Below, in pieces: positions 47,619 through 58,957 of a stretch of DNA of 64,000 nt; the first letter of the stretch is position 1; every line of letters starts with the position of its first letter. The notes below the pieces were generated by a model, which was not told where the DNA came from, ran no database searches, and saw only the letters and a program-made list of their open reading frames with translations. A program made the position numbers and the translations under genes. Source of the DNA: Marasmius tenuissimus (lineage: Eukaryota > Basidiomycota > Agaricomycetes > Agaricales > Marasmiaceae); assembly GCA_029532415.1 (NCBI GenBank), contig JAQOTA010000060.1:2046001-2110000 (forward strand), given 5' to 3'.

Positions 47619-47997
47619 CTAAAAGGTCAGTCTTTTTGCTCAGACTCGATGAGTGTGAACCTTACCTGTTGGTTCATTATAGGTTATTCGAAACTTTCGG
47701 GCATTGCCCCCGTTTTCTTGGTTGAGGTCCCAGCCTGGGTGACAAGTAGAGTCAACATTCTATTCTGAGGGTTCTCGGGTGCAGACAACAACAAGGAGAC
47801 GAGGCTGAGGCGTACGCTGGCCTTCAGCGAGCGTAACACTCCTCGCTTTTTGTTTTAGTCTCCCTCAATTTTTGTACTTGTCAATACTAATTCTTAGTCT
47901 AGTTAATGCTTAATTCTCATTGTACGAGCAATAGTAAATAGATTTCTACGTTAACTGTGCTAAGATATACCTGAAAGAGAGTGTCGAGACGTACCAA
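47619..47997. other. 3' flank of the Crypton gene
   Basis: No gene. It ends at the left arm of the 113-bp inverted repeat, so a Crypton terminus could lie here, but none is evident. Confidence 0.45.
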
Positions 47998-48247
47998 GGG
48001 CGTTGATGGTGGTGGTTGGGTTGAGGGTCCAGAAAGAATTCACACGGTTGACGCGTGTCGGATGACCAGCGCTCAGAAAGGCCTGAGGACGAGAATGGAA
48101 GGTGGGCGCTCGGACAATCCGCACCGTGTACCAAAGCGCCCACCTTCCATTCTCGTCCTCAGGCCTTTCTGAGCGCTGGTCATCCGACACGCGTCAACCG
48201 TGTGAATTCTTTCTGGACCCTCAACCCAACCACCACCATCAACGCCC
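47998..48247. repeat. Perfect 113-bp inverted repeat with 24-bp spacer
   Basis: Left arm 47998-48110 and right arm 48135-48247 are exact reverse complements over all 113 bases. The spacer is 48111-48134. The right arm ends 10 bp before an ATGTCG-GTAAGT sequence that could be an alternative first exon of the KOW gene, so the palindrome may lie in its promoter or 5' UTR. Confidence 0.97.
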
Positions 48248-48525
48248 GTCGTTGAGCATGTCGGTAAGTTACCTACAATCCATTTCATACAGTAGTTTTA
48301 GAATACAAAATACAACTCGTATACAACGAAAGTGGGTGGGGTGGCCAAAAGGCAAAATGAGTGAAATTATGAAACGAAAACCGAATGCGATCCCCGTTTC
48401 GACGCGAAAAAAAAAAGTGTAAATACATCAAAGAGCTGATCAGCCTTTTTCCAGAAAGTTTTCTAGGCAGAACGCTGCACGAAGGCCCTGCAGATCGTCT
48501 CAAGTAACCCCAAAAACCTTGTAGG
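48248..48525. promoter_or_regulatory. 5' region of the KOW gene
   Basis: Holds the alternative first exon ATG TCG at 48258-48263 with a strong donor (GTAAGT). Splicing from there to 48578 also preserves frame. The rest is AT-rich with an A run at 48408-48417. Confidence 0.4.
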
Positions 48526-51500
48526 ATGGTAGGTGTGTATTCCCTCGCTCATGAAGCCCAATCTCATCCAGTTTTAGTCCCGATTCCTCGACATTGAAGC
48601 CGAGCTAAGCAGTGAGAATGAATACGACGACGAAGAAGAAAAGGAATTGATTGCTCGAGATGACGATGGTAAGTTTTATGGTTTTCGATCCGCGGTCAAC
48701 ATCCTAATGCATTATCAGATTTCATCGACGATACGATACAGAAGGACGCTAAGCTGGTACTCCCTCCGCGCTTGCCTGCGTTGGAAGCCTCCATTCCAGA
48801 TAGCTGGATGATTACTCCTCGTTCTCGTTCTCTCGAGGATGAATCTAAAGATCTGGAGGGAGATTTCCAATCCCAATTGATGCAAATTCTACAACGCACC
48901 GACCCAGAGCTCCTCCGTCCCAACAATACTCGGGTACGCGTTCCTTCAAGCGTAAACGAGAGCTATTCCCACTTCTTACGGCCTAACCACGTCCTCGAAC
49001 CCGAACCATCGATACCCTACTCGTTTAGTACAACGCCAAAGCCCGAGGAGGAGGCAAGGAAGCGTAAACTCCTCATACAGAAAACCTGTTCCCCCTCGTT
49101 TCCATCTCCATCTCCGTCCTCTACTCCGATTCCAATCCTCGAGCCCTCATCTATATCCCCATCTTCCAAGAAGAGGAAGACCCTAGCGGATGTTTCAGCC
49201 AGTTCTGCGCCGTTCGGGACTTTCATTCCGAGAAAACCGCCCTCAGATGCGAGGGAAAAATGGTCGAAATGGGTTGCGGGGCACCCTGAGGCGCCTGATT
49301 CGAGTGTCCGAAGGCGAGAACTTGCTCCTGGTGAATGGGTGGAGGTGAAAGCAGGGCTATATAAGGGCGACGCTGGGATGGTGTGGAGACCTGATACTAC
49401 GAGGTCAGGCACTTATGGATACTTCGTGCTGCTTGTTCCTCGGCTGTCCCGTCCTAAACAGCCCAAACCAGCAGATTCTGGTATCGAACCCCACAGTCGC
49501 GCCATCCCCGTGTCAACGCCACGAGAACGTCCACCACCTCGCCTCTTCTCCCCCGAAGATTTTGACCGGGGAGTAGAACGTGAGAGTGACCACATATTCC
49601 GCTTCCGTCGCCAAACCTTCAGCCACGGTCTTGTTGTCAAATTTTTCAGGGAAACATCAGTCGCGCCTTCCCGAGTCGTTCCCCCCAATCTGGGCGAGCT
49701 CTTCCTATACTCTAAACACCCGTTTGTCGTGAACTTCCCTCTCCCCCTTCCGCAATACTTTGTCTTCCAAATCGGGGACAGAGTACTTCCTTCTGGAGAG
49801 AGCCGAACCGGCATTATTGATGAGCTCAGCGATAATGCATGCGTAGTCAACTTTGGGGATTTGGACAACGAAAAACATCCCTATGCACTGGCGAGCATCG
49901 AGAAGGTCGTAACACCTGGAGATACAATACGAGTTCTGGGTGGCGAGCATCTGGGGAAAGAGGGTCTTGTCTCCGAACGACACGGCTCTACTCTTTGTGT
50001 GCTTGCGAGGGAGGATAGACATACGAAAACCGTACGTACAAAGGTGGCTCTCTTTTGTGAAACGAAAGGTTCCCTCACGCGTTAATCATAGAACTTCTTT
50101 GTGAACATCAACTCGGTAAAAGTCGAAACCCTCAGCTTCGACCAGCATGAAGATATGCCGTGGCTCAACCTCGAGGTGATCATCAACCGGGGAAGATATT
50201 GCGACATGAGGGCTGTCGTGAAAAGTGTGAGGCTGACTCCACTTCGCGATTGCCTCAGGTTATTGCTTTTTGTTACTGAGCTTGCGTGCTCGGTGGAGCT
50301 GGAGCTTGACGCGGTGGTTGAAGCGATGTGAGTAACCCAGGAACTGAACGAGCGCTAATCTAACCCGATGTGTCAATTGGCAGTACGAAAAAAAATCCCC
50401 TCGATTACCAGCCTCTCAGACCGTCTCAAAAGGCCAGGTTCGGAATCGATGAACTCATGGCCAAGATGCGCACAGGCAGAGTACCTTGGGTTGGTATGCG
50501 AGTTCAGGTCACCGGGGGTGCTCACAAGGGCAAGGGAGGTATCGTCAGGGATGTCGATCGTTCGACTCGAGATACCTCACACAGCGGACTTGACGTTTCT
50601 GTCGAGCTACAGGTGATCTCTCCAAACATGAGTCACCGAGTCGAAAAAATCGATTACGCCCATATCCGTGAGGTTGACAGCCGTCTAGAGCTTGCGAAAT
50701 GCATGCCTCTTACACGCGCGCAAGATTTCTACAGACCTTGGGTCGGCACGAAGCAGGGAGAATTGAAGAAACTGCGGCATGGGGTTGAGATCACAGAGAA
50801 CCCTTCAGTGTCGTCGATCTCATCCTCCAGTGCTACTCCAATTCATGTATCAGAGTACGAAGGCCTCGATTGGGATGACACTGCTAACCCCTGGAATCCT
50901 CACTCCCTCTCGCCAACAATATGGTCGTCTCCGGACTTCGACCTTCTTTCATCTCCTACCTCTCCCATCCCTGACACTGTGCTTGCTTCTCCTCGCCCTC
51001 GCCCTTCCCGTCGTCCACCACCCCCGTCACCGCCTTCTACCCACTGGATTCTCCACCCCCGGTTGCTCGGCATCCCAATCCGTGTGACAATCACCGGTGG
51101 TAAATGGAAAAGAAAAAGTGCCTATGTCACTTCAACAAGCAGTGACCAAGGCCCGTTTATCGCGTTCCACCTGAAGGATGACACACATGCAATCGACGGA
51201 CAGTGGATACGGAAACACACTGAACGACCCAAGCCCAACTCCGAGCAGGCTCTTATGGTGGTCACCGCTGGTGAGGAGCAACACATTGGCAAGTTCGCAC
51301 GTCGCATCTCCTACTTCTTCAATGAGAGCCGATCAGACAATACTCGCTGGCTCATTGTTGGTGTCGTGGATCGTACGGGAAGGCAGGATTGTCTCACAAA
51401 TGAACTTTTGGAGCTTCCGCCGACTCACTTGGATGTTGTTGAAGAGAGCAAGGAAGACAGGGAGGCTGGTAATGCATTGTTCGAGGGGGTGCGATACGCG

Positions 51501-51590
51501 GCCAAAGTTGGGAAGCCAGAGATAAGGCGACCCGGGGAAGGTGATTTGAGCAGCCTACGCAATGCTTGCAGTTCGGCCCTTATATTATAA
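48526..51590 (+). CDS. SPT5-like protein with five KOW-type motifs
   Basis: Exons 48526-48528 (ATG only), 48578-48668, 48719-50031, 50092-50327 and 50384-51590 join in phase, 949 residues. The N-terminus is SPT5-like and acidic (FLDIEAELSSENEYDDEEE...DFIDD). KOW-like segments follow: PGEWVEVKAGLYKGDAGMVW, IGDRVLPSGESRTGIIDEL, PGDTIRVLGGEHLGKEGLV, WVGMRVQVTGGAHKGKGGIV, and one before the C-terminus (IPIRVTITGGKWKRKSAYV). The NGN domain is not recognisable, so this is an SPT5-like paralogue, not the elongation factor itself. Agaricomycetes carry many such genes of unknown role. Start alternatives: 48526 with a 49-nt intron (preferred) or 48258 with a 314-nt intron. The nearest neighbours are the palindrome and the XPG-like gene. 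Confidence 0.8.
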
Positions 51591-51758
51591 TCGACTTCTT
51601 GTATTGTTAGAATGCTGCCTCTTCCTGTCTTTCACGCTGATGTCGTATGAACTGTTTGTACTCGTAGGCGACAATGTATGTTTGTGGTACCACATGACAA
51701 GCGCACAGACTGAGACAACGGATCCTGTAGCCTTGACTTCCACCTCCACTCTTCCTCA

Positions 51759-53050
51759 ATGGGCAGCAAAGTATCGTGGTCGGAACGAGCAGTCGCAAAG
51801 GATACTCGATCCCTGAACGAGTTCTGTTTGACTGAAGGATTTCGGAAGAATCACCGAGAACAACGCTCGCTTATTCTCGGCGTCCACGCTAAGTACTGTC
51901 CACACCGCTCTCGGCGCTCTGGGGTCTAATTCTATGCTTTTCAGCGATCTTTTAGACAGTCTGAAGGCGGACTCTCATCCTTACATTCACGCCGAGCCTC
52001 CAGTGAAGACTTTCTTCGGCATCTTGTCAAAATACAGCGAAGCCGCCGCCGTTTTTCTCTTTGTGTTTGACAGTTCAACATCCCGAAAGTATACCTGCCG
52101 TGACAAGGGCCTCTACCACGACGCAAGGTGCCTTATACTCAACTTTGGCTACTATTTCATCGAGGTGAGTTGACGTGTTACTAGCTTGTCAACCATACTA
52201 ATCATACATACATATCACTCAGGCGGAGGGGGAAGCAGTTTCTTTACTCGCTTCCCTCTCCCGTTCACATGCTATAGATGGAGTTATTTCGGAAGACAAC
52301 TACCTTACGGCACTCAATGTTGGAGTACTCCTTCGTATTTCCCGGTAAGTCTCAAACGGCTGCGTTTAGATCCTCACTCATATACCAGAATACAAAGGGA
52401 ACAATCTCCAAATAGCCTCGTCTATGACATCGCGACCGAAGGAGATCATATCAACATGACTCCGTCCCTACCGCAAGCCTACACGGAGCAACTAAGCGTA
52501 ATTTTGAAGCCCAGACTGCCGGATATTGCACGGCTCGCTTCGTTTTGCCAGGAACAATGGCATTGGTCGAATTCACAGATTGTGGAGTGCTTTTCAACGT
52601 CTCTCCTGAAGGGAGTCATCTTCAGAATGCTGCACTCAGTATGTACATACTAAGCTTTCATGTTCGCCATCTAAAGGTCCTCAGCCTCTAGTCCTGTTTG
52701 ACGAAAGCCGGCACATATTTCGCGAAAGATTCTGGAGGATGGACTCAATTCGAGAGGACTCCAACCACGTCACCGAGAACGCCATTGAATACGTTCGGGT
52801 TACGTTTTCGGTCAGTGGTATACTTGCGGTGGCTGCCTTGACCACCCCGCGGCCAATCGAGCAAACGGTTTGGGTACCACTGCCGGTTCTCCTCGTTGCG
52901 AAACTACCTCGAAACCTGTCGCAGGTGAGCTGGATCCTCCTTCTACTTCCCTCCTGGTAATCCCCGTACTCAATGCGAAGCATTTAGCGGCGCTTCGACC
53001 TCGCAGCCTCAGGTGTGGTCAGTCGTGAGAGTCCGGACGGCGAGGATTAG
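51759..53050 (+). CDS. XPG/FEN-like protein with degenerate active site
   Basis: Exons 51759-51892, 51945-52164, 52223-52344, 52389-52638, 52685-52924 and 52988-53050 join in phase, 342 residues. The order follows XPG-family proteins of Agaricomycetes: MGSKVSW... start, LILGVHAN where G-I-D-A-S is expected, FVFDSS for FVFDG, AEGEAVSLL for APGEAEAEL, and VISEDNYL for (D/E)DxD. The first catalytic Asp is His and the last acidic residues of both the GEAEA and DDxD motifs are missing, so metal-dependent nuclease activity is unlikely. A C-terminal block (LASFCQEQWHWSNSQIVE) fits the family's substrate-binding tail. Lack of stops and clean splicing argue against a simple pseudogene. Confidence 0.75.
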
Positions 53051-53152
53051 TGCAAGTCCACCGGTAGTACACTCTATACACGCTGCCATTTGTTTACATC
53101 TACTGTATGCTACTCTGGAAATTTGTACTTGTAGAAAGCTCGAATAATAGAT

Positions 53153-54715
53153 CTACTCGACAAAACTTTGTAGGAACTTCATTAAAACTTTTGAGCCTCC
53201 CGGTGGGTCTTCAGTCTTCTCGATCTCATCCATAACTTGTTGAACTCCTCTCTCTTTGTAGTTTTCAACGAGTCGGTATGCGGAGATTGCACTCTTCAAC
53301 GTGGTCGAGGAGGAGAATCCCAGGGCCCGAGCAAGTTCTTCCAGCGTAGGAAACCGCGACTTCTGTCAAATGGTAAGTGAATGTTATTAGCGAATGTTAT
53401 TCTGAAGAATGCTGACCAGTGAAGAATTAGGTCGCTTCTTTTGTACTCATTCGCAAACTCGGCCATGAAACGCCAACGATTGACTATCTCCGGGTTCTGG
53501 AGGGCATGATGGCGGGTGACCTTGAATTCCTCGTAACCTGGCCGATTGTGAAGCTCGCGCTGAAGCCAGTCGACAACCTCGGTTCTCGCTTTGGCCACAG
53601 TACGGTTTGTATTGCTGGGTTCGCGAGGACCCTGAATTGATGACGAAGGTTTTACCGGATCAGGCTCATCAGAATCCTGGCAAAATATGAGGGCCAATGC
53701 TACAAGAGAAACACGGCCGGCACCAACCTCGGGACGGTCATCGACGTCAAGGAAAAGGTGGCCTCTCGGCGGAAAGTCCAGCATTTCGGGGCTATACACA
53801 GTCTTCTCCACATCAGCGGGATCGAAGGCCGTTGCGAAGGTGACCTCGTATTCAGCGAACTGAGAGTGTTGCTGACTGACAGTCACTGTTTTGCAGCCTT
53901 CACGACAGCCTCAGACCAAGCTGTCTTAACCACGGAGCAAGTGGGAATAGACGTACCGCGTATCGCAGCATTGGTTTTCTGGAGCTCCCGCATAACGTCC
54001 TTCGCCGAAACGAACAGGGGTAATACAGGGAGGCTGGTGCCGAGTACGCAAGGAACTCGTATATTCGCTACTTGGCCCCGGCTCTTCCCAACAGATCTCG
54101 AGTCGCGGACAAACACAGTGAGCGCCGTTATCTGCAGTGTAAGAAGTGAGTATGATTGACAAGAATGACTGGCATCGAAGCTGACCCCGCTTTCAGGAGC
54201 AACTGGCGGAGGAACGGGCTCTGTTGCCGGAGAGTTGGGGGCATTCAGGGTCAGGTTGGACTGGGGTGTGGATGGCGAGTAGGGTGACTGCCGAGGTTCA
54301 CAGGTTGTGAACCCGTTGTCCTTGTCCAGTAGCCCTGCTATCAGAGCATCTTTGTTGGTGTCGCGTTTGATGGTTGTGCTAGTGACCCTTTTCCCTTGAG
54401 ATGCTGGCCAAAAGTCGATTTGTCTCAATACCAGACTTGCGATTTGAGTCTTATTCAGACCGCTGGGAGGGATTGAGTGAGTCTTTGAGAAAGAAAGAAA
54501 AGACGAGCTATTCAAACACACTGGAGGTCAGCTTGCTCGTAGGGCCGTGGCGGTAAAGAAACAGCCAGATTGGGAGACGGGGAAGCAGCCAACGCCGAAG
54601 CAGGAGTTGGCTCGAGCGGCACTGGAGTGGAAGTTTGGGTGTTCATTGGAGAGGGATGCAGGGACGGGCCGAGGTCCAGAGACCTCGGAATTAAATGATA
54701 AGGCAACTGGGTCAT
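53153..54715 (-). CDS. Hypothetical protein of an Agaricomycete-expanded family
   Basis: First exon 54715-54522 and second from 54462 join in phase; further introns lie at about 54202-54131 and 53974-53905. Recognisable blocks: a Pro/Ser-rich N-terminus, a KTQIASLVLRQIDFWP...LIAGLLDKDNGFTTCEPRQSP-like region, VVDWLQRELHNRPGYEEF with NPEIVNRWRFMAEFANEY, and a C-terminal helical block (LEELARALGFSSSTTLKS...) ending at the stop 53153-53155. The last intron junction (about 53369-53430) could not be resolved in phase, so the end near 53296 in another frame is an alternative. It is tail-to-tail with the XPG-like gene. No function is known to me. Confidence 0.6.
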
Positions 54716-55889
54716 TTGACCCCTACGTGTTGTCTATCTGGACGTCGGACGATCGACGAAAAGGTAGTCGGGCAATTGGCTCAATGTGCATTTGCATCCG
54801 TGAACGCAGCCAATCCGTGCGGATTGAGGCCTTGACGTAAGGGGAGCGGTGTTGTAGCGGTTCCTCAGAGGTTTGGGGGGATTGTGTCGCACAGATGGGT
54901 GACAGAGAGTGCACTTCGAGGCTGTGAAGCGTCGGAGCTGGCTCGAATTGGAGGAGGGAGACTCGCGAGCATGCCCGGGGAGGCTGTTTGGGGTACTTCC
55001 GGCGGAAATTCAGTCGATTGAGATCCACGCGAGGGTGATTGCCCTCCAAACACTCTAATTCAAACTTTGTCCTTATTTTACATTCTAAATGGGGCCCTCG
55101 AGACAAGAGGGGGACGATTACCGAGACATTTACTTCGAGATCCGCGCGAACTACCGTGCAAGCGCCTGGAAGCGCCCATGACGTCGTGGGCATGGGGTCA
55201 CCCGGGTAGGGTTATCGACCGGGTAACCGGGGGGTAACCGCGGCTTACGTCAAGGTTAACCATGCCCCGAGGGCAGGAGTACGCTGCTGATACATTCATG
55301 TAGTTGTCAGTGTACCGTAGGGGTTCTGTCACTCACTCACTGCCAGGGGGTATTCTGATGTCGATGTCATATTCACCCCACCTGTTATGAGCCTAATTAT
55401 TTTGCTGAGTCCTGCTATGTATGTCAACACTTACGGGCAATGTCGTGCGGACTAAGCATGGACTTGACGACAGGACACTTCCGAGTCACTATACACAAAT
55501 GGCGGCGTGTGGCGCTGCTTCGGCATTCTCCGAATTCTCTACTGCGTTGAGTTTCGCAGTCGAAAGTCCGCCCTTGGCGAGTGTAAGTCATCGTAAGTAG
55601 ACGTAGTACAATAGAGTTGTACCGTCGGGACAGAACATGAGTCGGAAGTGAATTTGACGCCGGCTGGCAGGAAAATTGCGAAAATCGAGGCACACCGATT
55701 CGAATGATTCCGACTCTAGATGAGAATGTTAGTCTCGCCAGCTGTGAGCTGTACACGTACAGAGGCCCGCCAATGATGTAAGCGATCTTTCTCTCGCCTT
55801 CAAGACCTTTACTCTTCCCTCGACTCTCTATCCTGACAATATTGTGATATACCTCGAGCCGGGATAGCTCATCTGTGGTTTGACCTTAG
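54716..55889. other. Gene-poor region with GGTAACC/CATGGG-rich patch
   Basis: No gene is supported. At 55185-55270 lies a patch of GTGGGCATGGGGTCACCCGG, GGGTAACCGGGGGGTAACC and GGTTAACCATGCCCC words, repetitive and partly palindromic. The word CGTGGGCATGG at 55185-55195 also occurs at 44070-44080. Confidence 0.5.
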
Positions 55890-56168
55890 TGCATTGTCAT
55901 GCGCGACTCCGGCACTGGTCGCTCGCAGGGGATCGGCTATGTCAACTACAGCAGTCCCAAAGAGGCCAACCAAGCTATCCAAAAGATGAACGGATAACAG
56001 TTAGACGGCAGTAGGATCGAAGTCACCATAGCTAACGTGAACAACGGAGGTTCATGTAGGCGAGGTGGTTATGACACCGGTAGGGAGTCCACTTTCAGGT
56101 CTTCGCGTGTCATTGACATCTCAACCATACTTTCAGGCCTTCCAGGCTACGGGGGTGTCCGGACGTAA
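55890..56168 (+). pseudogene. RRM-type RNA-binding protein pseudogene
   Basis: The frame reads the second half of an RRM: RDSGTGRSQGIGYVNYSS (RNP1-like), EANQAIQKMNG, then a TAA stop (about 55997) where the family has Glu or Asp, then QLDGSRIEVTIANVN. After an intron-like gap (GTAGGG...TTTCAG) a Gly-containing end LPGYGGVRT and a stop follow. The first half of the RRM (RNP2) is not found upstream. Looks like a decayed copy of a glycine-rich RRM protein. Confidence 0.7.
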
Positions 56169-57833
56169 TCTTGTCGGGTAGATCCTCCTCCTTCGATTAG
56201 CTGTTTCACTGAATCATGTTCAATTTCTGTAGTGCAGTTTTGCGGACGAACAACACCATCTCTCTTTCTCTTCCCCCCATGTAGCACCTACCCTTGTTCA
56301 ATGTCATGGCTCCATTCTCTTCTCTCCAATGGTATGATTCAAGTCTATGGTGATTCTGATCAGTCCACACTACGATGAAAGGACGAGTACCATATAGCTC
56401 GAACACATCCACGTACTTCATCGAGTCTGCGGCCAAATCTACTGCTTCTGTTCGAATTCTGTGGAGCCAACAATTTGAAGAGGCTGATGTCGATTGAGTT
56501 TATTAGAATGCCAGGAAGTCTCGAGCCCGATTCTGCATGTTAAGCCCGTTAACCAGAAACAGTGAATGAAGAAGAAGTCGATGGCGAAGGATCCGTGGTC
56601 GCCGTTGTTGAATCATATGTTTGAGCTTCCACCCGGTCAACTCGGCGGGTACTGGTACTGCTAGCACGTTTCGACAGTACTTAACAGTAGTCGAAAGCGG
56701 CCCTCTCCTTGCTCTGCCATCTCTCCCTCTTTATCTCTGCGACTGATATGCTCCGAGATCTCAGTTCCCCGCAACCAATTCGTATTGGTAGTGCCCTCGA
56801 GAGTCAACGTGATCAGGGAAGTCTGACAGGCTGACAGCGTGAGGGCTCGTCTTGAATTATATAACCGTTGTGAAGTTAGAAGACGAAGACACGGCCAATG
56901 GAGCCCGAGGTCACAAAGTTCGGGGTCAATCCCTGTTAAGGGACTGGAGTAGATCTGGTGGCCGTGTTGAGGAAAGAGTTGGAGCGTGAGAAATCCATTG
57001 AACCTTCGAAGCCACGAGCGGAACGTTGACGGACCGTGGGTACCGGAGTTCGGTGGTTTTTGACTTTCTACCAACAAGGTGAGCTATTCGTGATTCGTGA
57101 TTCTCCCAGCTCGGTATAGCTACACTTCCGAAGGAGCAATCTGGAAATAAGTATGGTATTTGATTCAAGAAACAACACGCTGCGAAAGCGCCATGGCCGA
57201 CGTCGAAGAACGATAGATCACTTCCCCTTGGACTGATCCTGCGGTGATTTGGTTCTACAAGGCTATTTGTAACTCACGCCTGAACGTAGATGGGCGGCCA
57301 TTACATGATAGAGGACTCATGCACGGGCAACGTTCCGGTTCCCGACTGATTCAACTCGACAGGAATGGTCAATTCGCATGGGTTGGCTCGAATTCAGCAT
57401 CCCTGTACGTTCATAATGATCCGCCTCATCCCCGTTCGACTGTTCCTCCAGCTTTTGAGATATTGATTTTAGCTCGCCCACACGGTTGAATTGCCACTCC
57501 GCCGACAACACAAAATCAAGATTAGCACTGAATGCGGGCCAATGAATACGGATCAGAGTCTCAGGGATGCCATCTGACCTTTTTCTCTGCTGCAACCTCC
57601 AGAAATCGTATCCTTACAATTCCAGTATACAAGGCTGTTCATACACATGCATCATGTCACGCTCATAAGATGGTTCTCGTTCCATTGGGCTGCCTGCGGG
57701 TCGGATGCATCCGCCTTCACCTCAACTCCATCGCTGGCCGACCTGACCAGAGCTGACCTATAAAACCCAGGGTTCATACGACCTATTCGTTCACTACAGT
57801 CAACGATTCTCATCTTTTTCACTACATCGTACA
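56169..57833. other. Gene-poor region upstream of the lectin gene
   Basis: About 1.7 kb with only short, unsupported frames. The last 200 bp probably include the lectin promoter (TATAAAA at 57759-57765, about 70 bp before the ATG). Confidence 0.45.
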
Positions 57834-58957
57834 ATGTGCCTCATTGCAATCGCTCTCTCCACCTTCATTACAGTCACCACTGCTTCGCGCATCGAGAGTG
57901 GTAATCCAGCATGTTAGTGTCCTCTTGCTAATCCACCGCTCGCCAACTCATCGCGCCCAACATATACAGTTCCACTTGCAGGACGGCGCGGGTGTATTTC
58001 TGCATTGACCAGTACCAATGGCGCGCCTGTTGTGATCTGGGACTGCGACCTGAATGTCGAGCAAGACTGGATTTATACTCCCGCTGGTACTTCCAACTCC
58101 GAAGCTCAACCACTCAAGATCTTCAGTAACAAGGTTCGTATTCTACCCTTGACTCGATTTCCCGGTGTTGCTCATGAGCCATTCCCAGTGTTTGGATGTG
58201 AAGGACGGTGTAAACGCGGACGGTACGAAACTCCAGCTGTGGGACTGTGTCAACCAGAGCCCAAATCAGCTATGGATTTCCGTCACCGATACTACTTTCC
58301 AATGGGCCGGAACGAACAAATGTGTCGACCTTACTAATGGCAACATTACCAACGGAAATTCACTTCAGATCTGGACCTGTGACGCAAGGAACTCCAACCA
58401 AAAGTGGTCCGGCCAATCCATCTCACGCCGAGCACCGACCGCTTCGCCAACGGGTGTTCGACTTATCTCGGGCGGTGGTTCTCCCCACACACCCTTCTGC
58501 ATGACCGCGCCTGAGAATCAGAACTTTGCAACTGTTGTCCTAGCTTCCTGCAGTGACCTAACGTCGACGTTCCCTGCCGGGAATTTCACCTGGGTCATCC
58601 CTTCTATCGGTGAAGCGGGCCCTATCACGACGTTCGATGGAAGCAAATGTCTTTCTCTTCGGGGTGCCGCCATCTCCAACGGAAACCTCGTCCAGATCTT
58701 GTCCTGCAACGGGGCCATCAATCAACAATGGATTGTCAACGGACCTGATACAACCGGAAAGTCAATTTCTTGGGCCGGTGGAAACAAGTGCGTAGACGTC
58801 AAGGATGGCATATATGCCGCTGGAAACAATGTATGTCCCATGTACCTGGTTTACTTGATAATTACTTGGACTCACGACCTTTTGTTCCCTCGTTCAGCTT
58901 CAAGTCTGGGACTGTGACGCTGTGAATAATCGCAACCAATGGTGGTCTGTTCTATGA
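57834..58957 (+). CDS. Secreted ricin-B-type (beta-trefoil) lectin-like protein
   Basis: Exons 57834-57912, 57970-58133, 58189-58830 and 58898-58957 join in phase, 314 residues. The N-terminus MCLIAIALSTFITVTTASR is a likely signal peptide. Repeated beta-trefoil units carry the KC(V/L)D(V/L) and QxW landmarks: CLDVKDGVN with NQLW, CVDLTNGNI with NQKW, CLSLRGAAI with NQQW, and CVDVKDGIY with NQWW. This is the CBM13/ricin-B carbohydrate-binding fold; there is no catalytic domain attached. Probable role: extracellular glycan binding. A TATA-like box lies about 70 bp upstream of the ATG. Confidence 0.85.

Noticed and set aside
47998..48247. CRISPR, terminator or tRNA-like structure at the inverted repeat
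   Set aside because: There is only one pair of long arms, no repeat-spacer series and no U-tract terminator, and the host is eukaryotic.
53296..53430. Stop at 53296 as the end of the minus-strand hypothetical gene
   Set aside because: The alternative frame downstream to 53153 reads a much more protein-like conserved-looking helix block, so the 53296 end is probably a read past an unrecognised intron.
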